From the NCBI GenBank assembly GCA_030377895.1, contig JAUCGB010000023.1, forward strand, positions 1 through 45,032: 45,032 nucleotides of DNA. The letters run 5' to 3'. Positions 28,095-37,162 of the stretch are shown here, one piece after another. The DNA comes from Anaerolineales bacterium HSG24 (GTDB lineage: Bacteria > Chloroflexota > Anaerolineae > 4572-78 > J111). The translations under genes were made by a program, and so were the position numbers. Each line of letters opens with the position of its first letter. The first letter of the stretch is position 1. Below the pieces are notes generated by a model. That model worked only from the letters and a program-made list of their open reading frames with translations, was not told the DNA's origin and did no database searches.

Positions 28095-28904
28095 CTATCG
28101 GTGTCGTCGCTTCCATTCCTCTTTTAGTTCAAGGCTAGATAGATCGTCACCTTCAAGAAAATCTTTTAATAAGCGATTAAATTTAGCCGCTTCATCTAAC
28201 ATGGGAAAATGTTTTGATTCATTCAAGATAATACGGCGAATATTGCGATGATCATAAAACCAACTGTTATTCATGTTGTTTGTTATACTGGGGTCTACAA
28301 TATCATCTTTTTCACCATAAACAGTTAGTAACATCGAATCTTGTAGTTGGTCGATGCTTTGAATACGGCTATGAATATCAATTTCCGCGACCGATTGCAT
28401 GCTTATATTAATCGCGTCCTTGGATGCCTTTTCCAACTCTTTTTCCACTTCTTTATGGACAATTCGTTGTCGCCACCACATCATTCGGCTAACGACAGAT
28501 GTTTCGGTAAAATCAAGCAGTTTACGGCTAATACTATTTGCCCCAACAGGCAAACTAATCGCCATAATTTTTTTCGCTCGGTCAGGATAACGAACCGCGT
28601 ATTCTAAAGCCACACTTGCCCCTAAAGCATGCCCAACAATTGGGGCTTCGCGAATTCCCATATCATTAACAAAATCATCAACTAATGCCACATAATTTGA
28701 AACACTGTAACGAGACTTAGATTTATCTGAATCTCCAAACCCCCATAAATCTAGGGCATACGTTCGGTTTTTGTCTGATATAGATTCCATGGTTCGCATC
28801 CAATAGCGCCACGAACCAAGCCATCCATGCAAAAACAGGACGGGTTTCCCCCGCCCAAAAGCTTCATAATGAACTAAACCACCATCAATTACAACTGCAC
28901 TCAT
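28095..28904 (-). CDS. Alpha/beta-hydrolase fold protein lacking the nucleophile Ser
   Basis: 269 residues. The fold is clear: VLFLHGWLGSWRYW oxyanion region, LDLWGFGDSDKS, a nucleophile elbow, an Asp turn (VYGEKDDIVDPS) and a catalytic His (ESKHFPMLD). The elbow reads GHALGAS instead of GHSxG: residue 93 is Ala (GCT codon). The paralogue at 32590-33393 aligns residue for residue over the first 100 positions and has Ser93 in GHSMGG. This copy is thus predicted to be catalytically dead or to work by another chemistry, perhaps as a binding or regulatory subunit. It is the last gene of the minus-strand cassette. Confidence 0.9.
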   Translation of the reverse strand: MSAVVIDGGLVHYEAFGRGKPVLFLHGWLGSWRYWMRTMESISDKNRTYALDLWGFGDSDKSKSRYSVSNYVALVDDFVNDMGIREAPIVGHALGASVALEYAVRYPDRAKKIMAISLPVGANSISRKLLDFTETSVVSRMMWWRQRIVHKEVEKELEKASKDAINISMQSVAEIDIHSRIQSIDQLQDSMLLTVYGEKDDIVDPSITNNMNNSWFYDHRNIRRIILNESKHFPMLDEAAKFNRLLKDFLEGDDLSSLELKEEWKRRHR

Positions 28905-29075
28905 CAGTTAACCTATTGTTATAAAGTGCGTTCATAAAATTAGCCAATATACCTGGGTATCATTATTTTGTATAGTTCGCTAGAAAAAATTTGACCCTTG
29001 AGGTTGGAATTTATCTAGTATCTGTACTAAACAATGACTTCGGTTAATATTACTCAAATTAGCGAGAAATCAGGC

Positions 29076-29975
29076 TTATGGGCAATCACCACCACGCCGA
29101 CGATCTTCAGCCGCATCTTCAGTAATCTGTACAATGTCAGCAAACGGCCCATCATTACTAGAAACAACGCCTATTGCTAATTTCATAAAATCAGATTGAT
29201 GAGTTAGCCCATCAATATCTGTGTAGGTTACAATACCAGCTTCTCTAACCGAAAATGGGTAAAAAACTTGGCTCTGAGAATCGAAACGTTGTTTAATCTC
29301 GCGGCAAATCGTGCCTGCTACTTCTGGACTGGTAATAATAATAAAATCATTATCAGAAGCTTGACCAACAAAATCATTCATAGTGCCATGTTCTTCAACA
29401 ACACTACGTAACACATCAGATAAAAATGTCAGCACTTCGTTGACATTAATAGGCCCTGTAATTTCCTTGAATGCATTAATATTGCGAATACCCAAATACA
29501 GTAATATCCAAGGGGTTTTTGCTTCTTTCACATCCTTTAATTGCTCTTCAATTAACTCACTCGCTGGTAAATTGGTGACAGGATGCGTTAACGCGGCACG
29601 ATGAGAACGACGAATGGCCCCCTCAACCCGAAGTTTCAACTCTTCAATATCAAAAGGCTTGGTGATGTAATCATCGGCCCCAAGTTCAAGTCCTGCAATT
29701 TTATCGCTTCGTTCATCTTTTTGGGTCAAAAAGATAACCGGAACTTGACTTGTACGCACATTTGCACGCAATGTACGACAAATTTCATAGCCATCAATAT
29801 CTGGCAGGTTGATATCTAAAATTGCAACGTCAGGTAGTTTTCGGCGCACAGTTTCAAGCGCGTCATGACCGCGATTAGCGACAAATACCTCATACCCTTG
29901 AGAGTCAAAATAGATGCGTAGCATCTTTGATATGTCAAGGTCATCCTCAACAACTAAAATCCGACCTTTGCTCAT
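29076..29975 (-). CDS. Response regulator with degenerate GGDEF domain
   Basis: 299 residues. The receiver is intact (DD at 11-12, Asp54 in ILDINLPD, TQK, TKP). The output domain from about 130 keeps the GGDEF-domain outline (HPVTNLPAS for DxLTGLxN; LLYLGIRNINAFKE for the metal-binding strand), but the active-site loop reads SDNDF (207-211) in place of GG(D/E)EF, and the strand lacks the metal-binding Asp. Cyclase activity is therefore not expected; it may bind nucleotide or a protein partner. AGAGG lies six bases before the ATG. It lies between the reductase homologue and the inactive hydrolase. Confidence 0.88.
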   Translation of the reverse strand: MSKGRILVVEDDLDISKMLRIYFDSQGYEVFVANRGHDALETVRRKLPDVAILDINLPDIDGYEICRTLRANVRTSQVPVIFLTQKDERSDKIAGLELGADDYITKPFDIEELKLRVEGAIRRSHRAALTHPVTNLPASELIEEQLKDVKEAKTPWILLYLGIRNINAFKEITGPINVNEVLTFLSDVLRSVVEEHGTMNDFVGQASDNDFIIITSPEVAGTICREIKQRFDSQSQVFYPFSVREAGIVTYTDIDGLTHQSDFMKLAIGVVSSNDGPFADIVQITEDAAEDRRRGGDCP

Positions 29976-30056
29976 GCTATACCTCTTTCTTGTTAGTAGT
30001 GAATTTGCCAGTAATCAAGACGTATCTTTTCATTCTTAATGACAAAAAATCGTTTA

Positions 30057-31160
30057 TTATGAATTAGCCCAATACAACTGGGCTTGCTTTTGACGAGCAT
30101 TATGCTTTATCTGCTTTATCCGCTCATCAGTTATTGCTAATTCAGCACCGCGAAAACCACTGACTTGGAATCCATGTTGAGTAGATATATTAAACATCTT
30201 TTCAACTTGGTCAAGTGTTATATTTTTACCTAACGTATAATTGCTATAATGTCCTTCAAGAGCAATTGTCATTGTTTCAGCCATACAAGCAAAAGCCATA
30301 TTTGGAGATAAACCAAAATTAAAGTTGAAATTCACATTGCCTGGTACTTTAACAACACCACCCTCAATAACTAAAACGTCATCTCTTTTTTCCATGACCT
30401 GTCTTGATACATCTCGAGGACGAGCAACGTCACAAACAATGGCACCTGTTTTTAAGTGTTCTGGTTGTATAATGTTATCAATAGCATTGGTGACAGTCAA
30501 GACCACATCACATTTTTGCAAATCTTTAATCTCGGTACTAATTGTAATATTAGAGTTTCCTTGTAACAGAACTGTTTGCTGGACAGTCTTAAGTTTAGGT
30601 ATATTACGTCCAATCAAAATAACATTTTTAACCCGTGAGGCCAATAACTGAGCGCAGACATGTCCAATTGACCCTGTCGCTCCAACAATGGCGGCTGTGG
30701 CTTGGTTGGGGTTAATATTCATCTGTAACGCGGCTTTATAGGTTGCCTCAACAGCGACAGCGATAGTATAACTATCTCCCGTTGTTACAGGAATATCTAA
30801 ATGTTTTGCAACAGTTATCCCTGCATCGCCAACAACAGAGGTAAACCCGCCTAAGCCGAGTACTTTTGCGCCTAGTTTTTGAGCTAATTGACCTGATTGA
30901 ATAATCTTGTTATAAACCACCTCGGATGGTAATGACACCATCTGTTTGGGTGTTAATGGACAAGCAATGAACCAGCCCTCTATTTCTTTAGATGTTAATT
31001 GAGAAGTTACACCTGTGATATGAGATATTTTAACGGGTGGATAGTAACGAGAAAGGAAGTCTATCGCTGATTCGGGCAAAACTCTGCCCAAAATTGGATA
31101 TTTACGTTGGACATCACGTCTCGGGTTGACAGGATGAATAATGAAGGCAAAATTGTCCAT
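30057..31160 (-). CDS. Long-chain acyl-ACP reductase (AAR)-like protein
   Basis: 367 residues. It resembles cyanobacterial acyl-ACP reductase over most of its length: GLGGFTSVVGD, VTTGDSYTIA, a Rossmann nucleotide site AAIVGATGSIGHVCAQLL (residues 157-174) and MAFACMAETMTIALEGHYSN with Cys292 at the place of the catalytic cysteine, then the C-terminal HGFQVSGFRG. Cyanobacterial AAR reduces acyl-ACP to fatty aldehyde with NADPH. No aldehyde-deformylating oxygenase gene is nearby, so alkane synthesis is not indicated; neighbouring hydrolase and acyltransferase-like genes suggest aldehyde, alcohol or ester chemistry. Substrate is not proven. A shikimate/quinate-dehydrogenase-like role is the alternative because of the shared Rossmann fold. 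Confidence 0.8.
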   Translation of the reverse strand: MDNFAFIIHPVNPRRDVQRKYPILGRVLPESAIDFLSRYYPPVKISHITGVTSQLTSKEIEGWFIACPLTPKQMVSLPSEVVYNKIIQSGQLAQKLGAKVLGLGGFTSVVGDAGITVAKHLDIPVTTGDSYTIAVAVEATYKAALQMNINPNQATAAIVGATGSIGHVCAQLLASRVKNVILIGRNIPKLKTVQQTVLLQGNSNITISTEIKDLQKCDVVLTVTNAIDNIIQPEHLKTGAIVCDVARPRDVSRQVMEKRDDVLVIEGGVVKVPGNVNFNFNFGLSPNMAFACMAETMTIALEGHYSNYTLGKNITLDQVEKMFNISTQHGFQVSGFRGAELAITDERIKQIKHNARQKQAQLYWANS

Positions 31161-31213
31161 ACAAATTCAAGATACCTTTCCTAAAAACAAATAACTTATA
31201 ATGTCGAATATAC

Positions 31214-32476
31214 TCAATGATACTTTGGAATATGCCCTGAGCCGGGATAGCCGTGATGATCACTTTCTTCATAACTAACGCTCTTGGTGAGAACCGTTCG
31301 CCCTTGTGTGGCAAATAAGACCACATCAGAATCTATAGTTCGCGCCGGATAAAAAACATGTCCAGAACCAATTCGGCAATTGTGTCCTATACAGCCGCCA
31401 AGTACAGGCATGCCGACCTCTTCTAACTTACCCTTATGTATAACTTTTAATGGCTTAGCCAACAAATTCACATCTGTAAATGTATTGCCTGCTCCAATAA
31501 AGGTATCACGACCAACAACGCTTAATTGCAAACAAGTATTTTGGGCGACTAAGGAGTTTTCCATGAGTGTGGTTTGTAAGAGTGCGGCCCTAAATCCCAT
31601 ATAAGAACCATCCCCTACAACACTTACTAATAGTTGAACACCTTGCATAATCGTTACATCATCGCCAATCACACTAGCATTAATGACAGCCCCAGCCTCT
31701 ATTGTAACATTATTACCAATAATAGTTGGCCCTTGGATTATAGCTTTCGGGTCTATCCGTGTACCTTTTCCAACAACGACCAACGCTGATGATGATAAGA
31801 ACTGTTTTCTCTCTACTAAGGAGCGCCATAACACTTTAAACATCATGGAAAAAGTATCAAGCGATTTTTCTGTCCTTGCCCCATGTGAGTATATACCAAA
31901 GGTCGTATTGGCCGTAAATATATGAACCCAATTCTCAATCGAGAGAAATGCTTTCAATGGGACATTAAAAGCTAAATCGCCTTTTTCATCTGCCATGTAT
32001 GTTGGGACACGATAGTACCCTATCTCGCGAGGTTGCGTATCGATAACAATAGGCTCAGGCTGAGTATCTTCAATTTTACTTCCGTCAGGATAATAAAACA
32101 AATCAGCAACGAATACCCCGTCTTGCAGACGAATACCTGTTTGGAGAGGAATGGCATGAGCTATAATGGCTTTATCATGTTCAGAAAAAGCTAATTGTGC
32201 CGCTTTACCAAATTGACGCGCTTTTCCTATAAAATCCTTAAAAAGAAATTCATCAAAAAAAAGATTATCTCGGTAAACAAGCAGTTCGTCAGATAGAATC
32301 TGTTGTGGGAAGAAAGGTATTTCTTCCAACGAACTACACTCTAACTCTTCATGACAATATGGGCTAAGCACATCACGCTGATAAAGCCAAAGAGGCTTAT
32401 TCATAATGCGTAAATCTCGAGCCGGTTCATTGAAGGGGGGAATAAGCGTTTTATCCCGGATAATAATTTTCTTCAT
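31214..32476 (-). CDS. Left-handed beta-helix (hexapeptide) transferase-like protein
   Basis: 420 residues. The N-terminal 230 residues are of no family I recognise, with LFYYPDGSKI and YYRVPTYMADEKGD blocks. From about 235 to 375, hexapeptide repeats such as GKGTRIDPKAIIQGPTIIG, NNVTIEAGAVI, GDDVTIMQGV and GRDTFIGAGN form a left-handed parallel beta-helix, as in sugar-1-phosphate nucleotidyltransferase or acyltransferase C-terminal domains. The N-terminus lacks an obvious nucleotidyltransferase LxxGxGTRL motif. It may move acyl groups made or consumed by the adjacent AAR-like enzyme, but it may also be structural. It ends 54 bases before that gene. Confidence 0.75.
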   Translation of the reverse strand: MKKIIIRDKTLIPPFNEPARDLRIMNKPLWLYQRDVLSPYCHEELECSSLEEIPFFPQQILSDELLVYRDNLFFDEFLFKDFIGKARQFGKAAQLAFSEHDKAIIAHAIPLQTGIRLQDGVFVADLFYYPDGSKIEDTQPEPIVIDTQPREIGYYRVPTYMADEKGDLAFNVPLKAFLSIENWVHIFTANTTFGIYSHGARTEKSLDTFSMMFKVLWRSLVERKQFLSSSALVVVGKGTRIDPKAIIQGPTIIGNNVTIEAGAVINASVIGDDVTIMQGVQLLVSVVGDGSYMGFRAALLQTTLMENSLVAQNTCLQLSVVGRDTFIGAGNTFTDVNLLAKPLKVIHKGKLEEVGMPVLGGCIGHNCRIGSGHVFYPARTIDSDVVLFATQGRTVLTKSVSYEESDHHGYPGSGHIPKYH

Positions 32477-32589
32477 ATGTTAGGGTTCAAAAACAAATTT
32501 AACATCAAGGTACGATGCTTTTAGCTGAAGTTATTGATTTGAGCGCAAAAACCACCCAATCAAATAACTTAATTTGAGCATTGAATCAC

Positions 32590-33393
32590 TCAAACTGGAG
32601 GCGTAAATTCCCATGCGAGAAAATCAGCCAAAGTACTATTAAACGCCTGTGGTGCATCTAGCATAGGAAAATGTTTACAGTCTTTCATCACCTTTATTCT
32701 TGGCACCCACGCGTTTTTCATGATGACATTAGCTTGGCTTGGAGCCACAACATTGTCACCCACACCGTATATCCCCATAATTGGAGTATTCACATTTGGT
32801 AATTCTACACTGAGGTCAGTCTGATGTAGGGAGTTAATACTAGAGAAGAATGCTTCTAGTGTGGTACTAGAAAGATCACGGGTTATCATTTGATACCAGT
32901 TAGGCCAATCTTTGACGATAAACGGAGAAAAGAGTTTGATACCAAATTTTAACATTACGGGAAGGTGCCAAACAATATTAGCGACCCAAGGTTTACCTGC
33001 TAGTCTGAGAAAAATATTAAGCGAGTTACCGGCTATGGGAGAATCGACAACAATTACCCGTTTTACGCGCTCAGGTTTAGTCAGAGCCAAACATACGGCT
33101 ACTGTTCCCCCCATTGAATGACCAACAATTGGCGCGGCATCAATGCCTAACCTCTCCATAAACTGGTCTACTAAATCAACAAAGTCTGTAACTTGGTAAC
33201 TACTGCGACGTTTACCTGAATCACCAAAGCCCCAAAAATCTAACGCATAACAACGATACTGACGCTTTAGAGTCTCCATGGTTCTAAGCCAATAACCCCA
33301 AGAACCCAGCCAACCATGCAATAATATTACAGGTTGACCTCGACCATAGGCTTCATAATGGACAATTCCTTGGTTCGTAACAATAGAACTCAC
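32590..33393 (-). CDS. Alpha/beta-hydrolase fold enzyme, intact triad
   Basis: 267 residues from a GTG at 33393 that matches the ATG position of its paralogue. Nucleophile Ser93 is in GHSMGG; the Asp turn is IYGVGDNVVAPS and the His is in DCKHFPMLD. It shares HGWLGSWGYWLRTME and LDFWGFGDSGK with the protein at 28095-28904, so the two arose by duplication. It probably cleaves an ester, thioester or epoxide; the substrate cannot be read from sequence. Its place next to acyl-reduction genes suggests an acyl ester or thioester. Confidence 0.9.
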   Translation of the reverse strand: MSSIVTNQGIVHYEAYGRGQPVILLHGWLGSWGYWLRTMETLKRQYRCYALDFWGFGDSGKRRSSYQVTDFVDLVDQFMERLGIDAAPIVGHSMGGTVAVCLALTKPERVKRVIVVDSPIAGNSLNIFLRLAGKPWVANIVWHLPVMLKFGIKLFSPFIVKDWPNWYQMITRDLSSTTLEAFFSSINSLHQTDLSVELPNVNTPIMGIYGVGDNVVAPSQANVIMKNAWVPRIKVMKDCKHFPMLDAPQAFNSTLADFLAWEFTPPV

Positions 33394-33487
33394 AAATACA
33401 TCTCAATAGACAATTGTTTTTTTTGTGTAAAAGGGATTTTATGGTTGATGCTTAAGACTATAAACATAACAAAAGGTTTGAGGGAAA

Positions 33488-34030
33488 TTACATATCTTCT
33501 TCTGCTTGCATTTTTTCCAAAATGGAATATAACAATTCAAGCAATACAGTTTTGACGGTCTCTTTGTCGCGAGCCACACAGGATAAAACTTTGGTACCTT
33601 TCCCCACTTTTAGAGCAATTTTTATATCTTCTGGAGACCAAGCATCTGGGAGGTCTTGTTTGTTAGCGGCAATTACATAGGGAGTTGTTGCATAACTTTT
33701 GAATATTTCTAAGATGTGTTTAGCTTCACGGAACGTTTCAGGTCGGACACTGTCTACCAAAACGATAAAACCCAACATACCCTCAGATAAAATCTCCCAC
33801 ATGAAATCGAAACGTCTTTGACCTGGTGTACCAAACAGATATAGAACCAAATCATCATCTACGGTGATACGCCCAAAATCCATAGCAACTGTTGTCTCGT
33901 TTTTGACACGCTCAGCATCACTAGATATTTTTCGTTCTGTTTTAACAACATCAATTTCACTAACACTTTGGATGAATTCAGTTTTTCCGGCACTGAAGGG
34001 ACCCGTAACGACCATTTTTACGGTTTGCAT
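33488..34030 (-). CDS. Small Ras-like GTPase (COG2229/MglA-like)
   Basis: 180 residues. P-loop GPFSAGKT (10-17), switch-I Thr in ETTVAMDFG (46-47), G3 as FGTPGQRRF (66-74, Gly replacing the usual Asp before TPG) and G4 NKQD (123-126). This pattern is typical of bacterial small GTPases of the MglA/Cvn-type group that act with Roadblock or PATAN proteins in polarity and signalling. The protein is cytosolic. It follows the DUF4388 gene by about 100 bases and likely works with it. Confidence 0.9.
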   Translation of the reverse strand: MQTVKMVVTGPFSAGKTEFIQSVSEIDVVKTERKISSDAERVKNETTVAMDFGRITVDDDLVLYLFGTPGQRRFDFMWEILSEGMLGFIVLVDSVRPETFREAKHILEIFKSYATTPYVIAANKQDLPDAWSPEDIKIALKVGKGTKVLSCVARDKETVKTVLLELLYSILEKMQAEEDM

Positions 34031-34131
34031 CGAATCGACCTACCTCTAAGAGCTTTGAATATTCTTGTATAGTTTGTACGAAAAGGAATACAGCTGATTT
34101 TGTGTAAAATTACAAAATTAGCTTTCAATCA

Positions 34132-34962
34132 TTAAATGCGCTTGATTCTATCAATCAATTTTGTCACCACACTGCGTTTTTCAGCAGGTGTTTGACTGGC
34201 GGCACGACGACCAGCACGAGTAACGGGTCGTCTTTGTTTTTTAGGCTCTAAGCCTTCAGGGTGAATTATCTCGACTAATCCAGCCTGTAACATTCCATAA
34301 ACAATTTTACGGACTTGAAATTCATCCATTTTATTGTTTTGAGCGATCTGTTTTACTGAATTGCGAGGGTGAATATGGGATATAACACGCCAATCATCTT
34401 GAGTCAATTTGACTCCACGCAAAGGTTTATCAGTTATTTTCAATGCTATTTTACCAAGATCAGGTAATTCATCTTGTAGCCTACCCGATTCTTGAACACG
34501 CCGATTTCCTTCTAAAATAACATTGTCTAAATTCAAGGGCATTGTTATTCGATTGCCCGATGGAAGGGAATTTTGTTCGAAGAAAAAATCCCCTAATTCC
34601 CAAGTGAAAAGATCATATACAATTTCAAGCATATAATCTTTGACACCTTGAACTATATCTTCTCGAGTGACCAATTTGCTGTCCATCAGATATTTTCCAA
34701 CAACCTTATCAGATGAACTAGCAGACTTTTTGTTTGCAACACCGGCCTGTTCTCGACTGAGTTTGCCCATTTTCACAAGCATTGTCATCAAATGTCCGCC
34801 ATCACTACTATTAGTAGCATGAACCAATCGGCCTTCCTTAAAATACAGATAGGCGGAACTTCCATCTTGGTTAACATCCAATTTGCCTGTTTTTCGAGCT
34901 AGATTGACTAGGTTTAGTAACTGAGTTGTACTAAAATCTTTAAGATTTCCTTTTAGAGCCAT
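34132..34962 (-). CDS. DUF4388 (PATAN) domain protein
   Basis: 276 residues. The N-terminus, MALKGNLKDFSTTQLLNLVN followed by RKTGKLDV, AYLYFKEGRLVHA and later a TWELGDFFFE block, is the DUF4388/PATAN pattern. The middle (about 185-235) resembles a winged helix (WRVISHIHPRNSVKQIAQNN), and the C-terminal tail is basic (KKQRRPVTRAGRRA). PATAN proteins are adaptors in bacterial two-component and small-GTPase signalling. GGTAGGA lies just before the ATG. It is the first gene of the minus-strand cassette. Confidence 0.85.
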   Translation of the reverse strand: MALKGNLKDFSTTQLLNLVNLARKTGKLDVNQDGSSAYLYFKEGRLVHATNSSDGGHLMTMLVKMGKLSREQAGVANKKSASSSDKVVGKYLMDSKLVTREDIVQGVKDYMLEIVYDLFTWELGDFFFEQNSLPSGNRITMPLNLDNVILEGNRRVQESGRLQDELPDLGKIALKITDKPLRGVKLTQDDWRVISHIHPRNSVKQIAQNNKMDEFQVRKIVYGMLQAGLVEIIHPEGLEPKKQRRPVTRAGRRAASQTPAEKRSVVTKLIDRIKRI

Positions 34963-35208
34963 TCCTACCTGCCGTTACCAAAGGGGAACTTTGTATATTT
35001 ACTAAGATTTGGCCTATTATACTCGTTCATCTGCTATAAGTCAATCTGAATGTAAAAGTTGCACGGACATCTTTTTTGCAAAACGGACGGATTCTCACTA
35101 AGGCATGTGCTTGGGTTGGTTACACTTAATAGATAAACACCCTATAAAGATAAACAAGCCATACCTATCGATTCTATGAGCGATTCGCAATAGAAAATAG
35201 TGCAACCA

Positions 35209-36513
35209 TTATTGTTTTATAGCACCCTTTGGGATGAAACCTGCTGGCCATATAGTACGATCATCATAAATTGCTTGTGTTAAATCAGCACCATCTAAGT
35301 TGGAGTCGGTTAAATCAGCGCCACTAAGATTAACAGAGATTAGGGTAGCATTGCTTAAATCAGTTCCTTGCAAGTTCGCATTAGCTAGATTGGCTGCATA
35401 TAGATTCGCACCGCGTAAGTTGGTTTGATGCTCGCTATTTCCCGAACCAATTCTAACTGTACTTAAATCAGCCCCGCTTAAATCTGCGGCGATAAGTTGT
35501 GATCGCCATAAACTAACCCCTCGTAAATTGGCCTGATGTAGATTAGCTTCGCTAAGGTTAGATTGCCCAAGACTTGAACCTGTTAAGTTACAAAACCGCA
35601 AATCACTACTCCTCAAATCTACCCCGCCTAAATCAACCTCTTGGAGATTGGCTTCGTAAAGGATGGCCTGCCGAAGATTAGCTCCAGTTAGTTTGGCATA
35701 ACTTAAATCTTGCCCTGTTAAATCACGTCCCACTGAAGATTCGTTAATTACTTCCCAAACCAATTTCCATTTTGAGTCTAAACGAGTGCGCCGATCAATT
35801 TTTGAGGCATAAAGATTCGCCCCCCACAACTCTGCACCCCGTAAATCAGCTTTACTTAAATCTGTGCCTGACAACCGAACATCTCTTAAGTTAGCGTCAC
35901 GTAAATCTGTTTTTGTTAAATCAAGCCCTCGTAAATCAAGCCCGCTTAAATCGGCCCCTTGTAGCTTGGTCTCTTGTAACACGATTCCGTCGATAGTCGC
36001 TCCGCCTAAAATCACATAAGACATGTCAGCCTGATGAAGATTCACCTCAGTCAAATCAGCGCCGCGTAAGTCAACCCCCGCTAAAACGGCCTTATCCATG
36101 TCTGCTTCTCGCAAGTTCGCTCCGGCTAAAATAGCATTTGTTAGGTCGCTTCCTTGCAATTGAGCTTTGTAGAAATTGGCATCTGTCAAATCACTATTGC
36201 TCATATCTACATCGCTTAAAACGGTACGTCTTAACTGGGCTTCGCGCAAATCAAGGCTGTCTAATTCGATTTTGGGCCACGAGTTAGTAACATCTACTCG
36301 AACTAAATCAAGACCTTGGCACTGTGGCTGACACCAAGCTACTTTACCATAAGGGATCAGTCGGGGTGACATGATTAACAAAACTAATAGAATGCTACTA
36401 CTACATAACATTAACATAACTAGCCCTAAAAGAAAAGCTGAGCGCTTAAGCGTATCTGTTTCATCTATCTCGTCTTCAAACTCAGGGAGGGTGGGTATAT
36501 TTTGACGCGCCAT
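35209..36513 (-). CDS. Membrane-anchored pentapeptide-repeat protein
   Basis: 434 residues from ATG at 36513 with AAAGG upstream; the frame also opens at a TTG ten codons earlier. An N-terminal cytosolic acidic stretch is followed by one transmembrane helix (about 25-50, LLGLVMLMLCSSSILLVLLI) and then roughly 60 A(D/N)LXX pentapeptides forming a right-handed quadrilateral beta-helix. One interruption reads RRTRLDSKWKLVWEVINESS, a linker seen in many pentapeptide proteins. The repeat domain is likely outside the cytoplasm or at the membrane face. The function is unknown; a DNA-gyrase-protecting role is unlikely for a membrane-tethered form. Confidence 0.9.
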   Translation of the reverse strand: MARQNIPTLPEFEDEIDETDTLKRSAFLLGLVMLMLCSSSILLVLLIMSPRLIPYGKVAWCQPQCQGLDLVRVDVTNSWPKIELDSLDLREAQLRRTVLSDVDMSNSDLTDANFYKAQLQGSDLTNAILAGANLREADMDKAVLAGVDLRGADLTEVNLHQADMSYVILGGATIDGIVLQETKLQGADLSGLDLRGLDLTKTDLRDANLRDVRLSGTDLSKADLRGAELWGANLYASKIDRRTRLDSKWKLVWEVINESSVGRDLTGQDLSYAKLTGANLRQAILYEANLQEVDLGGVDLRSSDLRFCNLTGSSLGQSNLSEANLHQANLRGVSLWRSQLIAADLSGADLSTVRIGSGNSEHQTNLRGANLYAANLANANLQGTDLSNATLISVNLSGADLTDSNLDGADLTQAIYDDRTIWPAGFIPKGAIKQ

Positions 36514-36693
36514 GGTTACTGACCTTTCTAAGAGGTATTTCAATACCCGACATGTGATTTAGTCAAGACCAAGTTTTGACAGTTAGTTTAAGCTAAAACG
36601 TTTGTCGAGTAACAAAGTTGTAAATATATTCTCCGTACTACTACGCAGATCAGGATAATTATTTTAACGTAGTTAAGATGGGTATTAACGCCA

Positions 36694-36722
36694 TTGAGAA
36701 TGTGGCTAAAAGGGATTACACT
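36694..36722 (+). promoter_or_regulatory. Sigma70-type promoter of small gene at 36775
   Basis: TTGAGA (36694-36699), 17 bases, TACACT (36717-36722). Transcription would begin near 36729, ahead of AGGAG at 36762. Confidence 0.65.
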
Positions 36723-36774
36723 GTACGTAACAATTTTACTAAACCATCCATCTTATAACTCAGGAGAAATGATC

Positions 36775-37134
36775 ATGATTAAATCCAGATATACGCAAGC
36801 TAGAGGTCTCAAAAAGGTTCATGTTAAAGAAATGGTACTTTTCGCAATTAACTACTTACCTCAACTTGACCAAGAAACATTAGAGCAATTTTTGGAATTA
36901 GTGGACATGGAAGATACCTATGGCTATGTCAGTGCTAGAGAATTAGCCTCTAAAATGCAGTTGATGATTCGGCACATTCCAGAAGTCTGTCCTTACTCGT
37001 TACAGACCTTAGCCAGCTTGTTAGATGTTCAACTTCAAAAACCACGCTCGACAGCAAAATTATTGAAGTTAGGTGTATTTGCCGGTGATTCAACGGTCAA
37101 AACCTTCCCTCAACATAAGCAGTATAAACTATAA
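36775..37134 (+). CDS. 119-residue protein of unknown function
   Basis: Start ATG at 36775 is favoured because AGGAG (36762-36766) is eight bases upstream, and a promoter at 36694-36722 overlaps the longer frame. The product is helical, with ETLEQFLELVDMEDTYGYVSARELASKMQLMIRHIPEVCPYSLQTLASLLD suggesting a compact helical bundle (helix-rich, no membrane segment), then a basic tail. No family recognised. It is a single-gene unit: promoter upstream and a strong terminator hairpin 28 bases after the stop. Its neighbours are on the other strand. Confidence 0.75.
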   Translation: MIKSRYTQARGLKKVHVKEMVLFAINYLPQLDQETLEQFLELVDMEDTYGYVSARELASKMQLMIRHIPEVCPYSLQTLASLLDVQLQKPRSTAKLLKLGVFAGDSTVKTFPQHKQYKL

Positions 37135-37162
37135 CTCGTATAAGTCATCTGAAAAACTGCTA

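Noticed and set aside
30057..34962. Complete alkane biosynthesis pathway
   Set aside because: The AAR-like gene is present, but no ferritin-like aldehyde-deformylating oxygenase frame occurs in the window.
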